Part shown: positions 25,330 to 35,400 of the stretch, piece by piece
How the letters are laid out: the number at the start of each line of letters is the position of its first letter
Numbering within the stretch: the first letter of the stretch is position 1
Assembly: GCF_009649845.1 (NCBI RefSeq)
Contig: NZ_WJIE01000004.1
Coordinates: forward strand, 682,001 to 746,000
Direction of reading: 5' to 3'
DNA: 64,000 bases
DNA from: Polyangium spumosum
Lineage (GTDB): Bacteria; Myxococcota_A; Polyangia; Polyangiales; Polyangiaceae
Notes under the pieces: model-generated
Seen by the model: only the letters and a program-made list of their open reading frames with translations
Told to the model about the DNA's origin: nothing
Databases searched by the model: none
Program-made: the position numbers and the translations under genes

Positions 25330-25875
25330 ATGGCTCAGGATATCTTGATCATCGTCAACGCCGAGACGGGCACCGTGCAGATGTTCGCCGCCGATCCCTC
25401 CATCGTGCAGGGCAACTCGCAGGGCTCGAACGAGCTCTGGATCCGCGTCCCGGCCTCCGAGAACCTGCGCTGGCGCGTGGAGCCGCTCCAGCTCTCCGAG
25501 GGCGTCAGCGGCGAGGGCGACATGTATCACGCCATCATCAGCAGCGTCCGGCTCTGGGGCGCGAACGCCGGGCAAAACCAGGGGGACGCCGGCAACTACC
25601 TCGTGAACTGGGCCTCCAACAACGGCGCCGGCGATACCCCCTATTACAACCCCCCGGGCGACCTCATCCCCGGCAAGAACGAGGACGGCAAGCCCGCGTC
25701 CATCGGCACGCAGGGCATCAACCGTCCCTTCGTCGAGTGCACGACGCAGCTCTCGAACCGCGACGAGGAGACGAGCCTCAAGCTCGCTTACTCCTTCACC
25801 GTCGACATCTACCAGGGCCGGCAGAAGGTGCGCTCCATCAGCTGGGACCCCTATGTGACGGTCTACCGTCCGTGA
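25330..25875 (+). CDS. AidA/PixA-like inclusion-body family protein
   Basis: 181 residues, ATG 25330 with a GAGAGGA Shine-Dalgarno. No signal peptide. The opening DILIIVNAETG and the central segment ENLRWRVEPLQL, then HAIISSVRLWG, follow the pattern of AidA/PixA proteins (IVDTE..., DNIRWRxTxLS...). In Xenorhabdus PixA forms inclusion bodies; AidA is quorum-regulated in Ralstonia and Burkholderia. Biochemical role is unknown. The C-terminal part is a beta sandwich-like sequence (SLKLAYSFTVDIYQG, WDPYVTVYRP). Family call is from motif resemblance only. The next plus-strand gene shares an upstream TGTAA motif and may be coregulated. Confidence 0.7.
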   Translation: MAQDILIIVNAETGTVQMFAADPSIVQGNSQGSNELWIRVPASENLRWRVEPLQLSEGVSGEGDMYHAIISSVRLWGANAGQNQGDAGNYLVNWASNNGAGDTPYYNPPGDLIPGKNEDGKPASIGTQGINRPFVECTTQLSNRDEETSLKLAYSFTVDIYQGRQKVRSISWDPYVTVYRP

Positions 25876-26008
25876 GCACGTCCCCGAGCGGTCCACGCTC
25901 GGGCTCGAACAGGGCGGCCGCCGCTTTGCGCGCGCCGCCCTGTCTCCCGCCCTCCGTGTAACCGGCTTGTAATTGACGGGGCGCGCGCGCTCCGGTACGA
26001 GGGAGCGC

Positions 26009-26557
26009 ATGCAAAACGAGAAGAAACGTGACGAGTCCCGTGGCATCCATCCGCTGAACGCGCAGCTCGACCCGGGGCTGCTCGATTGGCGGTATTACAG
26101 GATCGAATGGGACGGGAGCCGGCGGTTCGCCGACATCATCGCGACCAACGTCGCCGGCGCAGGGTACAGCGCCGGAAAGGAATACTGGCTCGTCGACAAG
26201 TCGCAGCTCGAGGACGCGAAGGAGCTCGTCGTCAGCAACCTCGGCGACAAGTCCTGGACCGACGCGCGGCCCGCGGCCCCCTCGAGCTCGCAGGAGTTCG
26301 TCGCGGATTGCGCGGCGACTTGGACCCAGGTGGGCACCGACCTCACGACCGGCAGGCTCTACAAGCACGATACCGAGGACTATTACGTGCGGATCACGAT
26401 CACCGGCACGGCCCCGAACGCGACCATCACGACGCTGCGGTGGTATCAGGAGAAGTCGACGGCCCCGGGGCCGTCCTACGATCCGAGCGGGTCGTATACC
26501 GAGGTCTCGGCGCTCGGCTCCGGGACGATGTGGTACGCCGATTCGAAGTCACCCTGA
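26009..26557 (+). CDS. Hypothetical beta-rich protein, possibly coregulated with the AidA-like gene
   Basis: 182 residues from ATG 26009, with GAGGGAG just upstream. No signal peptide. The sequence is hydrophilic with alternating aromatic residues ([40 protein letters not shown]), suggesting a beta-sandwich fold. Family unknown. The tgtaa motif upstream matches that of the preceding AidA-like gene. Its 3' end overlaps the end of the convergent kinase gene by 9 nt. A longer frame from 25973 adds residues without a Shine-Dalgarno. Confidence 0.8.
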   Translation: MQNEKKRDESRGIHPLNAQLDPGLLDWRYYRIEWDGSRRFADIIATNVAGAGYSAGKEYWLVDKSQLEDAKELVVSNLGDKSWTDARPAAPSSSQEFVADCAATWTQVGTDLTTGRLYKHDTEDYYVRITITGTAPNATITTLRWYQEKSTAPGPSYDPSGSYTEVSALGSGTMWYADSKSP

Positions 26558-29116
26558 GCGCGTCGGCGCGTGATTCGTCACGCTCCGCGCGACCCGCAGC
26601 CCCACCGTCGCCCGCCGGATCCCAGGCAAAAGACCAAAGCGCCCCGCCGCGCGCGCAAAAGGAAGCGCGCTGCTCCATCCGCCGCCACGCACCGCCCGGT
26701 GCTCCGGATCGTCCGGCGACGCCTCGTCGACGAGCGCTCGCTCCCCCACGATCGCCGGCCCCTCGCGCCGCCACACGTTGCCGCACCAATCACGCGAGTT
26801 GCCGCTGAGGCCACGCACGCCGTACGGGCTCTCGTCGGCCGGATAGCTGTCCACCACGACGCGCCTCGGCACGCCCGCGTGGCTCTCGAGCACACACGCG
26901 AACGTCGCGTCCGGGTAATCACCCCACGGGTAGGCTCGGCCGTCCACCCCACGCGCGGCCTTCTCGCGCTCGAGCTCGTTCGGCAATCGCCAGGGCAGCC
27001 CCGTCCGCGCCGCGAGCCAGCGCGTGTACGAATACGCCGCGTGCCAATCGATGGACGCCACGGGCCACGCCGAGGAGAGCCGCGCGCCGGCCTCGTCGAC
27101 CGAAAGCACGAAGCGCCCCGAAGCATCACGACCAAAGAGCGGCCGCTCGTCCCTGGCCTCCGCCATCCCGTGCGCGGCGCGTGGCACACACGCGAGCGCC
27201 TCTTCCTCGCGGCCCTCGTCGAGCAGCGCGTTCAGGAACACGAGGTATTCACCATTCGTCACGGGGAAGCGGCGCAAGACGAACGCGTCGATCCATACCC
27301 GCCGGCCAGGCAAGCTGTCCGGCGCCTCCGGATCCCCGCCGATGTCGACATGGCCCGCGGGCACGAAGCAATCGTCCGGCCCGAGCTCGTGCAAGAAGGG
27401 CAACGCGAGGAGGCCAGGGCCCTCCTCGCCCGGCGGGGCGCCATTCCAGTGGGCGCCGCGCTCGATACATACCGGCAAGCGCACCTCCGCCCGCCCCGGC
27501 GCCGAGATCACGAGGAGATAACTGCCGCGGGGCAAGACCGCCTCGCGGATCGGCGCGCGCCCGAGGTGCCGCAAGGGCTCGGCCACGAGGCGCCTGTCGC
27601 GCGCGGCATAACGGCAGAGCAGCACCTCGGCGTCCTCGGGATCGGTCACGAGCGAGAGCGCGCCGTCGCCGCGCAAGATGGCCGCATATCGGCCCCGATC
27701 GTGGGTCCGGAGCATGGCCTCGGCGCGCGCCGCGTCCTCCTGCCGGCGCGCGCGTTCGGCGGCAAGGAGCTCGGCGCAATGGCGATCGGCGAGCAGGTCG
27801 TGCGCCTCGGGCAGCTCGGGGTCCAGGATCAGCGCGCCGTGCGCCGCTTGCAGCAGGGCCGCCTCGCGCAGCGCCGCGTCCTCGGCAATACGTGACGCTT
27901 CGTCCTCGAGCGCCCAGGCGGGTCGCTTGAGCTCCACGGGATCGTAGGGGCGCACGGCCTCCATGAGCCGCCGCGCGTGGGCCGTGACGTCACGCGCGCG
28001 CGCCCGCAGCTCCGCGATCTCGGGCAGGAGCGCCGCCGCCTCCGCGAGCGCGAGGCGGGCCTGCTCGCGGCGGCGCGCCCCGTCGAGCCAATCGAGGACC
28101 TCACGGCCGAGCGCGGCGGCGTCGGGGTACCGCGCGGCAGGATCACGCTGCATGGCGCGCTCGCATATCGCGACGAGCTCCCGCGGTAATACGAGGCCGG
28201 GCCGGGCCGCCTCGGCGAGCGGGATCGGGGGGCCCGCGAGCACCTGCCGCCAGACGGCGAGGCCGCTGCCCCGATAAGGCGGGCGCCCGGCGAGCAGGTG
28301 ATAAAGGATGGCGCCGAGGGCATACACGTCACTCGGCTTGCCATGCATGTCGCGCTCGCCGCCCGCCTGCTCGGGCGGCATATACGCGGGCGTGCCGAGC
28401 ACCTCGCCGTGGCGCGTGAGGCCTCCTTCGTCGGATTCGTGGATCACGCCGTCCTCGTCGAGCTCGCTCGGCAGCGGATCCCCCATGCGGCGCGCGAGGC
28501 CCCAGTCCATGACGAAGGCCTCGCCCTGCTCACCCACCATGAGGTTCATCGGCTTGAGGTCGCGATGAAGGATCCCCTCGCCGTGCGCGTACGCGACCGC
28601 CTGGGTGATACGCGCGAACGCGTCGACGGCGCGGCGGAAGGTCCAGCCCGAGGGCGCGGCCCCGAAGCCCTCCGGCCCCGCGGCCCCGTGGAGGTCCGCA
28701 ATGACGGCGTCGAACGTGCGTCCGCGGACCTCTTGCATGGTGAACCAGGGCCGACCGTCGTCGAACTGGCCCCGCTCGTGGACGGGGATGATCCCCGGGT
28801 GTTGCAGCCGCGCCGTGAGCTCGATCTCGCTGATGAATCGAGCGCGCATCCGCGTGTTCTCGACGTGCTCGAAGCGCAGCACTTTCATGGCGAGCACGCG
28901 CCCGAACCACAAATCACGCACGCGCCGCACGTCGCCGGCCCCGCCGCTGGCGATACGGCCGAGGTCCTCGTAGCGGCGCGGAAGCGGCGGCTCCTCGGCG
29001 CCCATCGGGAGGGCCGCGCGCACGCCGGAGTCGGTCTCGCCGGAGGCGTCCACCGTCACCGAAGGACCGGGGCTTTGATCCATGATGATGGCGTATACAC
29101 GGGCCTCGGCGGGCAT
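26549..29116 (-). CDS. Ser/Thr protein kinase fused to a formylglycine-generating-enzyme-like (SUMF1) domain
   Basis: 855 residues. The N-terminal kinase has a Gly-rich loop [16 protein letters not shown]-binding VLAMKVL, catalytic HRDLKPMN (near 184) and DWGLA in place of DFG, then [14 protein letters not shown] helical region (about 360-470) follows, then a beta segment and an FGE/SUMF1-type C-terminal domain (about 560-845) with [38 protein letters not shown] and [12 protein letters not shown]. No membrane helix. Myxobacteria often fuse kinases to sensor-like domains; the FGE-like domain may sense or bind rather than oxidise cysteine. Start could also be ATG 29083. It is divergent from the FHA regulator, a likely signalling partner. 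Confidence 0.9.
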   Translation of the reverse strand: MPAEARVYAIIMDQSPGPSVTVDASGETDSGVRAALPMGAEEPPLPRRYEDLGRIASGGAGDVRRVRDLWFGRVLAMKVLRFEHVENTRMRARFISEIELTARLQHPGIIPVHERGQFDDGRPWFTMQEVRGRTFDAVIADLHGAAGPEGFGAAPSGWTFRRAVDAFARITQAVAYAHGEGILHRDLKPMNLMVGEQGEAFVMDWGLARRMGDPLPSELDEDGVIHESDEGGLTRHGEVLGTPAYMPPEQAGGERDMHGKPSDVYALGAILYHLLAGRPPYRGSGLAVWRQVLAGPPIPLAEAARPGLVLPRELVAICERAMQRDPAARYPDAAALGREVLDWLDGARRREQARLALAEAAALLPEIAELRARARDVTAHARRLMEAVRPYDPVELKRPAWALEDEASRIAEDAALREAALLQAAHGALILDPELPEAHDLLADRHCAELLAAERARRQEDAARAEAMLRTHDRGRYAAILRGDGALSLVTDPEDAEVLLCRYAARDRRLVAEPLRHLGRAPIREAVLPRGSYLLVISAPGRAEVRLPVCIERGAHWNGAPPGEEGPGLLALPFLHELGPDDCFVPAGHVDIGGDPEAPDSLPGRRVWIDAFVLRRFPVTNGEYLVFLNALLDEGREEEALACVPRAAHGMAEARDERPLFGRDASGRFVLSVDEAGARLSSAWPVASIDWHAAYSYTRWLAARTGLPWRLPNELEREKAARGVDGRAYPWGDYPDATFACVLESHAGVPRRVVVDSYPADESPYGVRGLSGNSRDWCGNVWRREGPAIVGERALVDEASPDDPEHRAVRGGGWSSALPFARAAGRFGLLPGIRRATVGLRVARSVTNHAPTRSG

Positions 29117-29148
29117 GGTAGCCTGCGGTCCATCCTTCGGGGGCGCGG

Positions 29149-30072
29149 ATGGGGACGCTCAAAAACGAGTCGACACAGGCGTATGTCAGCCTCGGCGTGC
29201 GGTGCCTGATCGGGCGGCATTCGGCCTGCGACGTGCGCGTGGACGAGCGGCGCGTCTCCGCGGAGCACGCGAGCTTGCACTGGACGGGCGGGCGGTGGGA
29301 GCTGCGGGACCTCGGGAGCCGGAACGGGACGTGGCTGGGGGGTCACCGCCTTTCGCCCGGTGAGCGGGTGCCGCTCGCGGAGGGAATGGCATTTTCGCTG
29401 GGAGGCGCGGGCGCGACGTTCGTGCTTTGTGAGGGCTCGCCGCCGGGCGCGGCGGCGCGGCACCACGCGAGCGGCGCGCGGCGGGCCGCCTCGGGGGGCA
29501 TGCTCCTCCTGCCGGACGAGGAGCTGCCGCTCGTGAGCGTATTCGAGGACGGCGAGGGCAACTGGGTGACCGAGATCGGCGACGATGTGCAGCCCGTCGA
29601 GGATCAACAGGTCCTCACGATTGCAGGCGAGCCCTGGACGCTGGAGCTCCCGCCGCTCGACGGCGCGACCTGGCAGAGCGACATCCGGAGCCCTGCGCTG
29701 GAGAACATCCATTTGCGGCTGGCCGTGAGCCAGAATGAAGAGCAGGTGGCGGCGACGGTGGTGATGGGCGGGCGGGAGGCGGAGCTGCCGGCGCGCACGC
29801 ACCATTACCTTCTGGTCACGCTGGCCCGCGCATGGCTGGAGGATCACGACGCGCCGGCGGCAAAACGAGGCTGGCTCGGGCGTGACGCGTTATGCCGGAT
29901 GCTGGCGACGGACATGAACAAGGTGAACGTGGACATCCACCGCGCCCGCAAGCAGCTCGCGGTCCTGGGGGTGCAGAATGCCGCGGGGCTCGTGGAGCGG
30001 CGGGCGAGCACGGGGGAGATCCGGATCGGCGTGCGGAGCGTCGAGGTCGTCCGGATGGCCGCAGCTCGTTGA
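29149..30072 (+). CDS. FHA-domain protein with C-terminal winged-helix-like domain
   Basis: 307 residues. An N-terminal FHA domain (about 15-90) shows [20 protein letters not shown] and [14 protein letters not shown], the phosphothreonine-binding signature. A linker and a middle segment (about 100-200) lead to a C-terminal domain (about 205-307) with [34 protein letters not shown] and [12 protein letters not shown], resembling a winged-helix DNA-binding or OmpR-like domain. It would read kinase signals, possibly from the divergent kinase gene 32 bp away. No membrane segment, so cytoplasmic. Specific target unknown. Confidence 0.88.
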   Translation: MGTLKNESTQAYVSLGVRCLIGRHSACDVRVDERRVSAEHASLHWTGGRWELRDLGSRNGTWLGGHRLSPGERVPLAEGMAFSLGGAGATFVLCEGSPPGAAARHHASGARRAASGGMLLLPDEELPLVSVFEDGEGNWVTEIGDDVQPVEDQQVLTIAGEPWTLELPPLDGATWQSDIRSPALENIHLRLAVSQNEEQVAATVVMGGREAELPARTHHYLLVTLARAWLEDHDAPAAKRGWLGRDALCRMLATDMNKVNVDIHRARKQLAVLGVQNAAGLVERRASTGEIRIGVRSVEVVRMAAAR

Positions 30073-30141
30073 GAGGGTCGCCGTCGCTCCCGCGCGCGCA
30101 GGCTCGCTCCGCCGCTTCCCTTACGCTACGTTTCCCGCGCC

Positions 30142-30456
30142 ATGAGCGATGCCCGTCAAAGGATCCAGGAAATCATCCAGCAGAACCGCGTGGTCCTCTT
30201 CATGAAGGGGACGAAGACCTTCCCGCAGTGCGGCTTTTCCCAGCGCGCGGTGCAGATCCTCAAGGAGGCCGGGGCCGACTTCGTGGACGTGAACGTCCTC
30301 AAGGACCCCGACATCCGCCAGGGGATCAAGGAGTTCTCGAACTGGCCGACGATCCCGCAGGTGTACATCGACGGGAAGTTCGTCGGCGGCAGCGACATCC
30401 TGCTCGAGATGCAGAGCTCGGGCGAGCTCGGTCAGCTCCTCGCGCCGAAGAACTAG
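30142..30456 (+). CDS. grxD: Monothiol glutaredoxin (Grx4/GrxD family)
   Basis: 104 residues, typical length. The active site is the monothiol CGFS (in [11 protein letters not shown]) preceded by FMKGTKTFP, with [11 protein letters not shown] and GGSDILLEM defining glutathione binding. Grx4-type proteins hold and transfer 2Fe-2S clusters with glutathione and BolA partners. ATG 30142 is well placed. A GC-rich hairpin (30471-30498) just past the stop may terminate it. Confidence 0.95.
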   Translation: MSDARQRIQEIIQQNRVVLFMKGTKTFPQCGFSQRAVQILKEAGADFVDVNVLKDPDIRQGIKEFSNWPTIPQVYIDGKFVGGSDILLEMQSSGELGQLLAPKN

Positions 30457-30459
30457 GCC

Positions 30460-31206
30460 TCACCCCCCAACCCCCTCTCCACCTCCGTGGAGAGGGGGCG
30501 ATCGGCGCGCGCGCTCGAGCGCCGCGGCCAGGACCTCGTCGAACATCCCCTCCGTGAGCCGGCCCGTCTGCGTGTTCTGCTGGCTCACGTGGTAACTGCC
30601 GAACAACCACGCCCGACCGCCGCGGCCCCGCGGATCCGGGATCTCCGCCCGAACCCCGTGCCCGAAGGCCGGCACGTTCGACACGTCGCCGTGTCTCCTC
30701 GCCAGCGTGAGCACGGCGTCGTAGCCGATCTTGCCGAGGGCGAGGTAAACACGCGCCCGGTCGAGCAGCGCGAGCTCGGACTCGATCCACGGGCGGCAGG
30801 TGGTGAGCTCGGCAGGCGTGGGTTTGTTCGCGGGAGGGGCGCAGCGGCAGGGGGCCGTGATGAAGACGCCGCAGAGCTCGAGGCCGTCGTCGCGGCGCAC
30901 GCTCGTCGGCTGCGAGGCGAGGCCCGCGCGGTAGAGTCCCGCGTAGAGGAAGTCGCCCGAGCGATCCCCCGTGAACATACGACCCGTGCGGTTGCCGCCG
31001 TGCGCCGCAGGCGCGAGGCCCATGATCACGAGCGCGGCGTCGAGGTCGCCGAAGCCAGGGATCGGGCGGCCCCAGTAGGTCTCGTCGCGGTACATGCGCC
31101 GCTTCTCCCGCGCGACCTGCTCACGCCAGGCGACGAGGCGATCACAACGGCGACACTCGATGAGCGACGCGTGCAGCAGATCGAGCGCGCGTCGCCGCTC
31201 CGTCAC
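30460..31206 (-). CDS. Family 5 uracil-DNA glycosylase (UdgB-like)
   Basis: About 248 residues. GTG 31206 overlaps the stop of the upstream lipase gene (TGA within CGTGAC), indicating coupling. Family motifs: an N-terminal CRRC iron-sulfur ligand pair with later cysteines (APCRCAPP, TTCRPW), GLAPAAHGGNRTGRMFTGDR, and YHVSQQNTQTGRLT. Family 5 enzymes remove uracil and related bases from DNA in high-GC or thermophilic bacteria. The last residues (LHGGGEGVGG) are encoded inside a hairpin repeat shared with the glutaredoxin terminator region, so the natural C-terminus may be shorter. Confidence 0.92.
   Translation of the reverse strand: MTERRRALDLLHASLIECRRCDRLVAWREQVAREKRRMYRDETYWGRPIPGFGDLDAALVIMGLAPAAHGGNRTGRMFTGDRSGDFLYAGLYRAGLASQPTSVRRDDGLELCGVFITAPCRCAPPANKPTPAELTTCRPWIESELALLDRARVYLALGKIGYDAVLTLARRHGDVSNVPAFGHGVRAEIPDPRGRGGRAWLFGSYHVSQQNTQTGRLTEGMFDEVLAAALERARRSPPLHGGGEGVGG
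30471..30498. terminator. GC-rich hairpin between convergent genes, inside the 3' end of the UDG frame
   Basis: A perfect 12-bp stem, ccccctctccac with gtggagaggggg, closes a ctcc loop. It lies between the glutaredoxin stop (30456) and the UDG coding end, and is translated as the last residues of the UDG. It lacks a T run, so if it terminates transcription the mechanism is not a textbook intrinsic terminator. Similar ccccaaccccctctcc hairpins are common repeats in some high-GC genomes. Confidence 0.6.
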
Positions 31207-32414
31207 GACACCTCGCGCGTGCTCGCCGGCGCGCGCCTGGACGAGGCGGGCGCGCGCTCGGACAGAGGGGTACGCGCCTCGCGTAGCTCCTCGCCCACGA
31301 TCATGCCGGAGACGACACGATCCATCACGACGTCGAACCGCACGCGCTGGAAACGCGCGCCACTCGCGAGCCAGTCGGTGTGACCACCCGCGCCCGGGAA
31401 GTGGCCCACGATGTCGAGGTGGTCCGCTTTGCCCACCCAGACGAGATCCCCCCAGATCTGCGAGGTGAGAGGCACGACGCCGTCGTTCGCCGTCGGCGGC
31501 AAGGCCTCGCCGAGCATCGCCTTGAGCTTCGCTTGCGCCTGTCCATCCGCCGCGGCGCACGGGTACCGCTCGTCGAGGCGGCTCGTCAGGTTGTAGAGCG
31601 CCGTGAAGATGGTCGCGCTCATGGCGGTCCACGGCGAGCGCAACGCGCTGATCCAGTCGCGCACCGCGTTCGAGGGCGCATACGTCGCCACGCACTGGTA
31701 ACGCACGCCGGGGCGGTCCTCGACGCCGGCCTGGAAGAGGTCCATGGCCTCGGGCATGAGCTGCACGATGGCGCCTTGATCGCCGCGCAGGAGATCGAGC
31801 CAGGTGCGCAGCTCGCGGCTCGAGGCCTCGTCGAGGACCTTCGCGACGGCGTCGACGGCGCGGTTGACCATGTCGAGCTCGAAGTTGCCGATCGAGAGGC
31901 GGCCGAAAGCAGCGACGAGCGCCGAGGTGGCGGCGAGCGGAGGCGCGCCGAGCTTGAGCGCGGTCACGGTGAGCGCGCTGATCGCGTAGAGCATGCGCTG
32001 GCCGCTGACGGTCGCGAAGAAGGCGGCGAGCGGCGTGCCGTAGTGCGGCGTGTTCATGGTCGTGATCGAGGCGAGCCGCGGCAACCACGCGAGCTCCTTG
32101 CGCGCGACGCCAGGCAGGCGCGCGGTCGGAGAGGCGACGAGGCGCGCGTCGAGGCCACCCGTCGAGTGGCCGATCACGTGGATGGGGCCGTCGTCGTCGC
32201 CCGCCGTGGCGGCGATCATGTGCGCGAGCTTGGCCGCGCGGCGGCAGACGCTCGCCGTGGGGTGGACGTCGCAGACGAGGACCTTGGCGACGCGGCCGCG
32301 CTGGCGGAAGCGCTCTTCGAGCGCGACGACGAGGTGTTCGAAGTACTCGAACGACGCGAGCCGCGCGAAGCCGAACATGCCGGGGGAGAGGTAGATACGA
32401 ACAGGAGGCGCCAC
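31203..32414 (-). CDS. Lipase-like alpha/beta hydrolase
   Basis: 403 residues. The nucleophile elbow GHSTGG (in IHVIGHSTGGLDARL) supplies Ser, NDGVVPLTSQIWG a likely catalytic Asp, and DHLDIVGHFPG the His, the triad order of lipases of the triacylglycerol/acyltransferase type. No signal peptide is clear; the N-terminus begins directly with strand YLSPGMFG. The Arg/Ser-rich C-terminus (ERAPASSRRAPASTREVS) looks disordered. Stop overlaps the start of the UDG gene. Downstream of it, the neighbouring subtilase gene lies on the same strand; substrates are unknown. Confidence 0.9.
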   Translation of the reverse strand: MAPPVRIYLSPGMFGFARLASFEYFEHLVVALEERFRQRGRVAKVLVCDVHPTASVCRRAAKLAHMIAATAGDDDGPIHVIGHSTGGLDARLVASPTARLPGVARKELAWLPRLASITTMNTPHYGTPLAAFFATVSGQRMLYAISALTVTALKLGAPPLAATSALVAAFGRLSIGNFELDMVNRAVDAVAKVLDEASSRELRTWLDLLRGDQGAIVQLMPEAMDLFQAGVEDRPGVRYQCVATYAPSNAVRDWISALRSPWTAMSATIFTALYNLTSRLDERYPCAAADGQAQAKLKAMLGEALPPTANDGVVPLTSQIWGDLVWVGKADHLDIVGHFPGAGGHTDWLASGARFQRVRFDVVMDRVVSGMIVGEELREARTPLSERAPASSRRAPASTREVS

Positions 32415-32428
32415 GCGCCGATGGTAGC

Positions 32429-35400
32429 CTAGGCGCGCGCAGGCCGCCGCCTCCCGAGCACCGCGGCGAGGCCCACGAGCAAGAGCGCCGCCGCGCGCGT
32501 GTCGCCGCCGTCACGGCCGGCAGCTCGGCAATCACAGCCGCCGGACGCTTCGAGGGGGCGCGGCAGCCGGGCCTCCTCGCACGTGTCGACCGTGAGCGGC
32601 GCCTTGGCCTTGCGCAGCGTGCCCTGATCGAGCGGGACCTCGAGGTTGCCCGTGTTGCGGTTGTCGTGGTGGAAGCTCTCCCAGGCGATGACGCCGTCGG
32701 TCCGGCCGCGCGTGTGCCAGACGTACAGGAAGCCGCTGCGCGTGCCCGCCGCGACCTCGAGCGTGCCGTCGCCGTCGAGGTCGCCGACCGCGGCGGTGGA
32801 GGCGATCCACTGGCCCGTGAACTTGGGGAAGCCCGCGGGCTCACGGCCGCAGCCGTCGTACGCGTGGAGGAAGTAGCCGCCCGAGCCGGTGATGATCTCG
32901 GGGTAGTCGTCGCCGTCGAGGTCGGCGATCGCGTGGTTGTTGAAGAAGGTGAAGTCCTCGAGGAGGAAGGGCGAGCCGGGGAGCATGGCGCCGGTCTTGC
33001 CGCTCCACGCCGCGAGGAGGTGCTCGCCCCCGCCCGCGGCGTTGCCCTGGAGCGTGGAGGCGAGCAAGAGAGAGGCGCCCGAGGCGATGACGTCGGGCAC
33101 GCCGTCCTGATCGATGTCGCCGACGGAGGGGCTCGAGAAGAGCGGGAGCATGGCGTCGGGGCGCGAGGCCAAGGAGAGCGGGCCGTAGACGCTCGAGGGC
33201 TCGAGGCCGCGGAGGAGGCCGCCGGGCACGTCGGGATCGGGGCGGACGGGCAGGAGGTTCGCAGGTTGCGCGCCGAGCGAGGTCTGCGCGCCGGGATCGG
33301 CGGGCAAGACGAAGGGCATGCTGACGTTGCCGTGCGCGACGGCGGCGAGCGAGCCCTCGAAGCGCGCGACGACCGGGGAGTTCGGGACACCCTCGGCGAC
33401 GAGCGGGAAGATCTGGAAGGAGCTCATCGTGACGGGCCAGCCCGAGAGGATCGGACCACCTTCGGCGAGCGTGCCGCGACCATCGACGACGCTGACCGCG
33501 CCAAACTGTCCGCTCGCGCCGAGGCGCTCGTTCGAGCCGACGACGAGGTCCATGACGCCATCTCCGTTGAAGTCGGCGACGGCGGGTGTCGTGAGGATGC
33601 GGCTGCGCACGCTGGGGTTCTTCTCGGGATCGTGGCGGATCTCGACGGGGAAGCCGGGGAGGGGAGCGCCACTCGCGTCGAGGGCGTAGAGCTTGCCGTC
33701 GAAGGCGGCCTGCACGATGTCGAGGCGGCCGTCGAGATCGAGATCGACGAGCACGGGCGAGGCGAAGGCGCCGCGCGTGATGCGCTGGTCCTCATCCATG
33801 CAAGGGCCCGAGGGCGCAGGCATGTCGAGGGCGCGTGGGCAGGAGGGGACACGAGGCAGGCGGTAGGGGAAGCCGGCGCGCTGGGAGCCGTCGGGCCCGA
33901 GGACGTAGATCGTGCCGGCGAAGGAGGTGGCGACGATCTCGACGACGCCGTCGCCGTCGAGGTCGGCGATGGCAGGCGCGTTCATGAAGCCCTCGCGCGC
34001 GAGGTCGAGGGAGACCTTGCCCGAGGCATAACCAGGCGCGGCGGCGTGGCTCGGCGCGCCGTCGATCGGAGGCGAGGCGAGGCCGTCGAGGGGGTTCGTC
34101 TTGAAGGGGAAGCCAGGCAGCTCCGCGTGGCCGGTCTTCGTGAGCCTGAGGGCGTGGATCTTGCCGCCGCCCGTCGGGACGACGATCTCGCGCACACCGT
34201 CGCCGTCGAGGTCGGCCATCTTGGGGCTCGCCTCGATGCTGTCGCCGAGCCACAGCGGAAAACCCGCGGCGAGATCGGGATCCGAGTGCACGTAGTAGGT
34301 GCGGCGCATCTCGCCGGTGACGTCGCCGATGGCGCCGCCGTAGTGCGCGACGGCGCGGACACGGACGGTGATGGTGCGATCGTTCTCGCCGCGTGGGCTG
34401 TCGATGTCACGCGTGTGGTTCGGGCTGACGTTGCGGACGTCGAGGCGCGCGAGGGGCTCGGCGGCGCCGGTGACGACGGTGGGATCGACGTTCAGGCGCT
34501 GGGCGAGGACATGTTTGCCGAAGTCCTCTTCGAGCGGCTGCACGCCGCTCGCCCACTCGACGACGAAGTCATAAGCGTTCGCCCGCGGCGCGGCGATCGT
34601 CCCGCGGATCTCGATGGGGCCGGAGGCGCGATCCTTGTAGAGGACCTCGAACCAGCGCGGCGAGACGATGTCGACCGCGGGCGGGATGCGGCCGTCGCGG
34701 ATCGCCTCGAGCGCGCGGGCGGCGTTGACGCGCCCGTAGCCGAAGCGTTGATCGAAGCCGGGCTGCGAGAAGCGGTAGATCGATCCAGGCTCGCGCGACT
34801 CGGGCACGTCGATGTCGTCGGCCGTGAAGAAGAAGATCGAGTGCGCCTCGCCCGGCGAGAGCTGCGGCACGGTGTTGTACTTCTGCGCCGCCGCGTAGAG
34901 CAGGCCCGCGATGCCGCTGAGCTGCCCCGTGGCCTCGCTCGAGCACGAGGTGCCCGACGCGGAGAGGAAGTTCTGGCCGCCGTAGTTCGAGCAGGGGTGG
35001 AAGTCGAGGAAGCTGCGCGAGGCGCGGGCGCTCGGGCCGTCGAACTGGATGGCGTGCACGGGGAGCGTGTGGTTGCTCGCGGCCGGCATGTTGTGGTGGC
35101 GCGAGTTCTCGTCGGCCATCGAGGTCACGACGAGGACGTTTTTCTCGTACGCGTAGTCGAGCGCGGCCTGGGCGAAGCGCGTCATGTTGAGCGTGCCGAG
35201 CGCGCACTGCACGACCTTGGCGCCGCTGTCGGTGGCGTACACGACGGACTCGCCGAAGGCCTGCACGTCGCCGATGAAGCTGTCGCCGACGCGGAGCGGG
35301 AGGAACATGCAGCGCGGGCACGCGCCGGCCTTGGCGATGCCGTTGTTGGCTTGGGAGGACGAGTCCTCGGCCTCGCCCGTGCCGTGCCCGTAGCGCGTGT

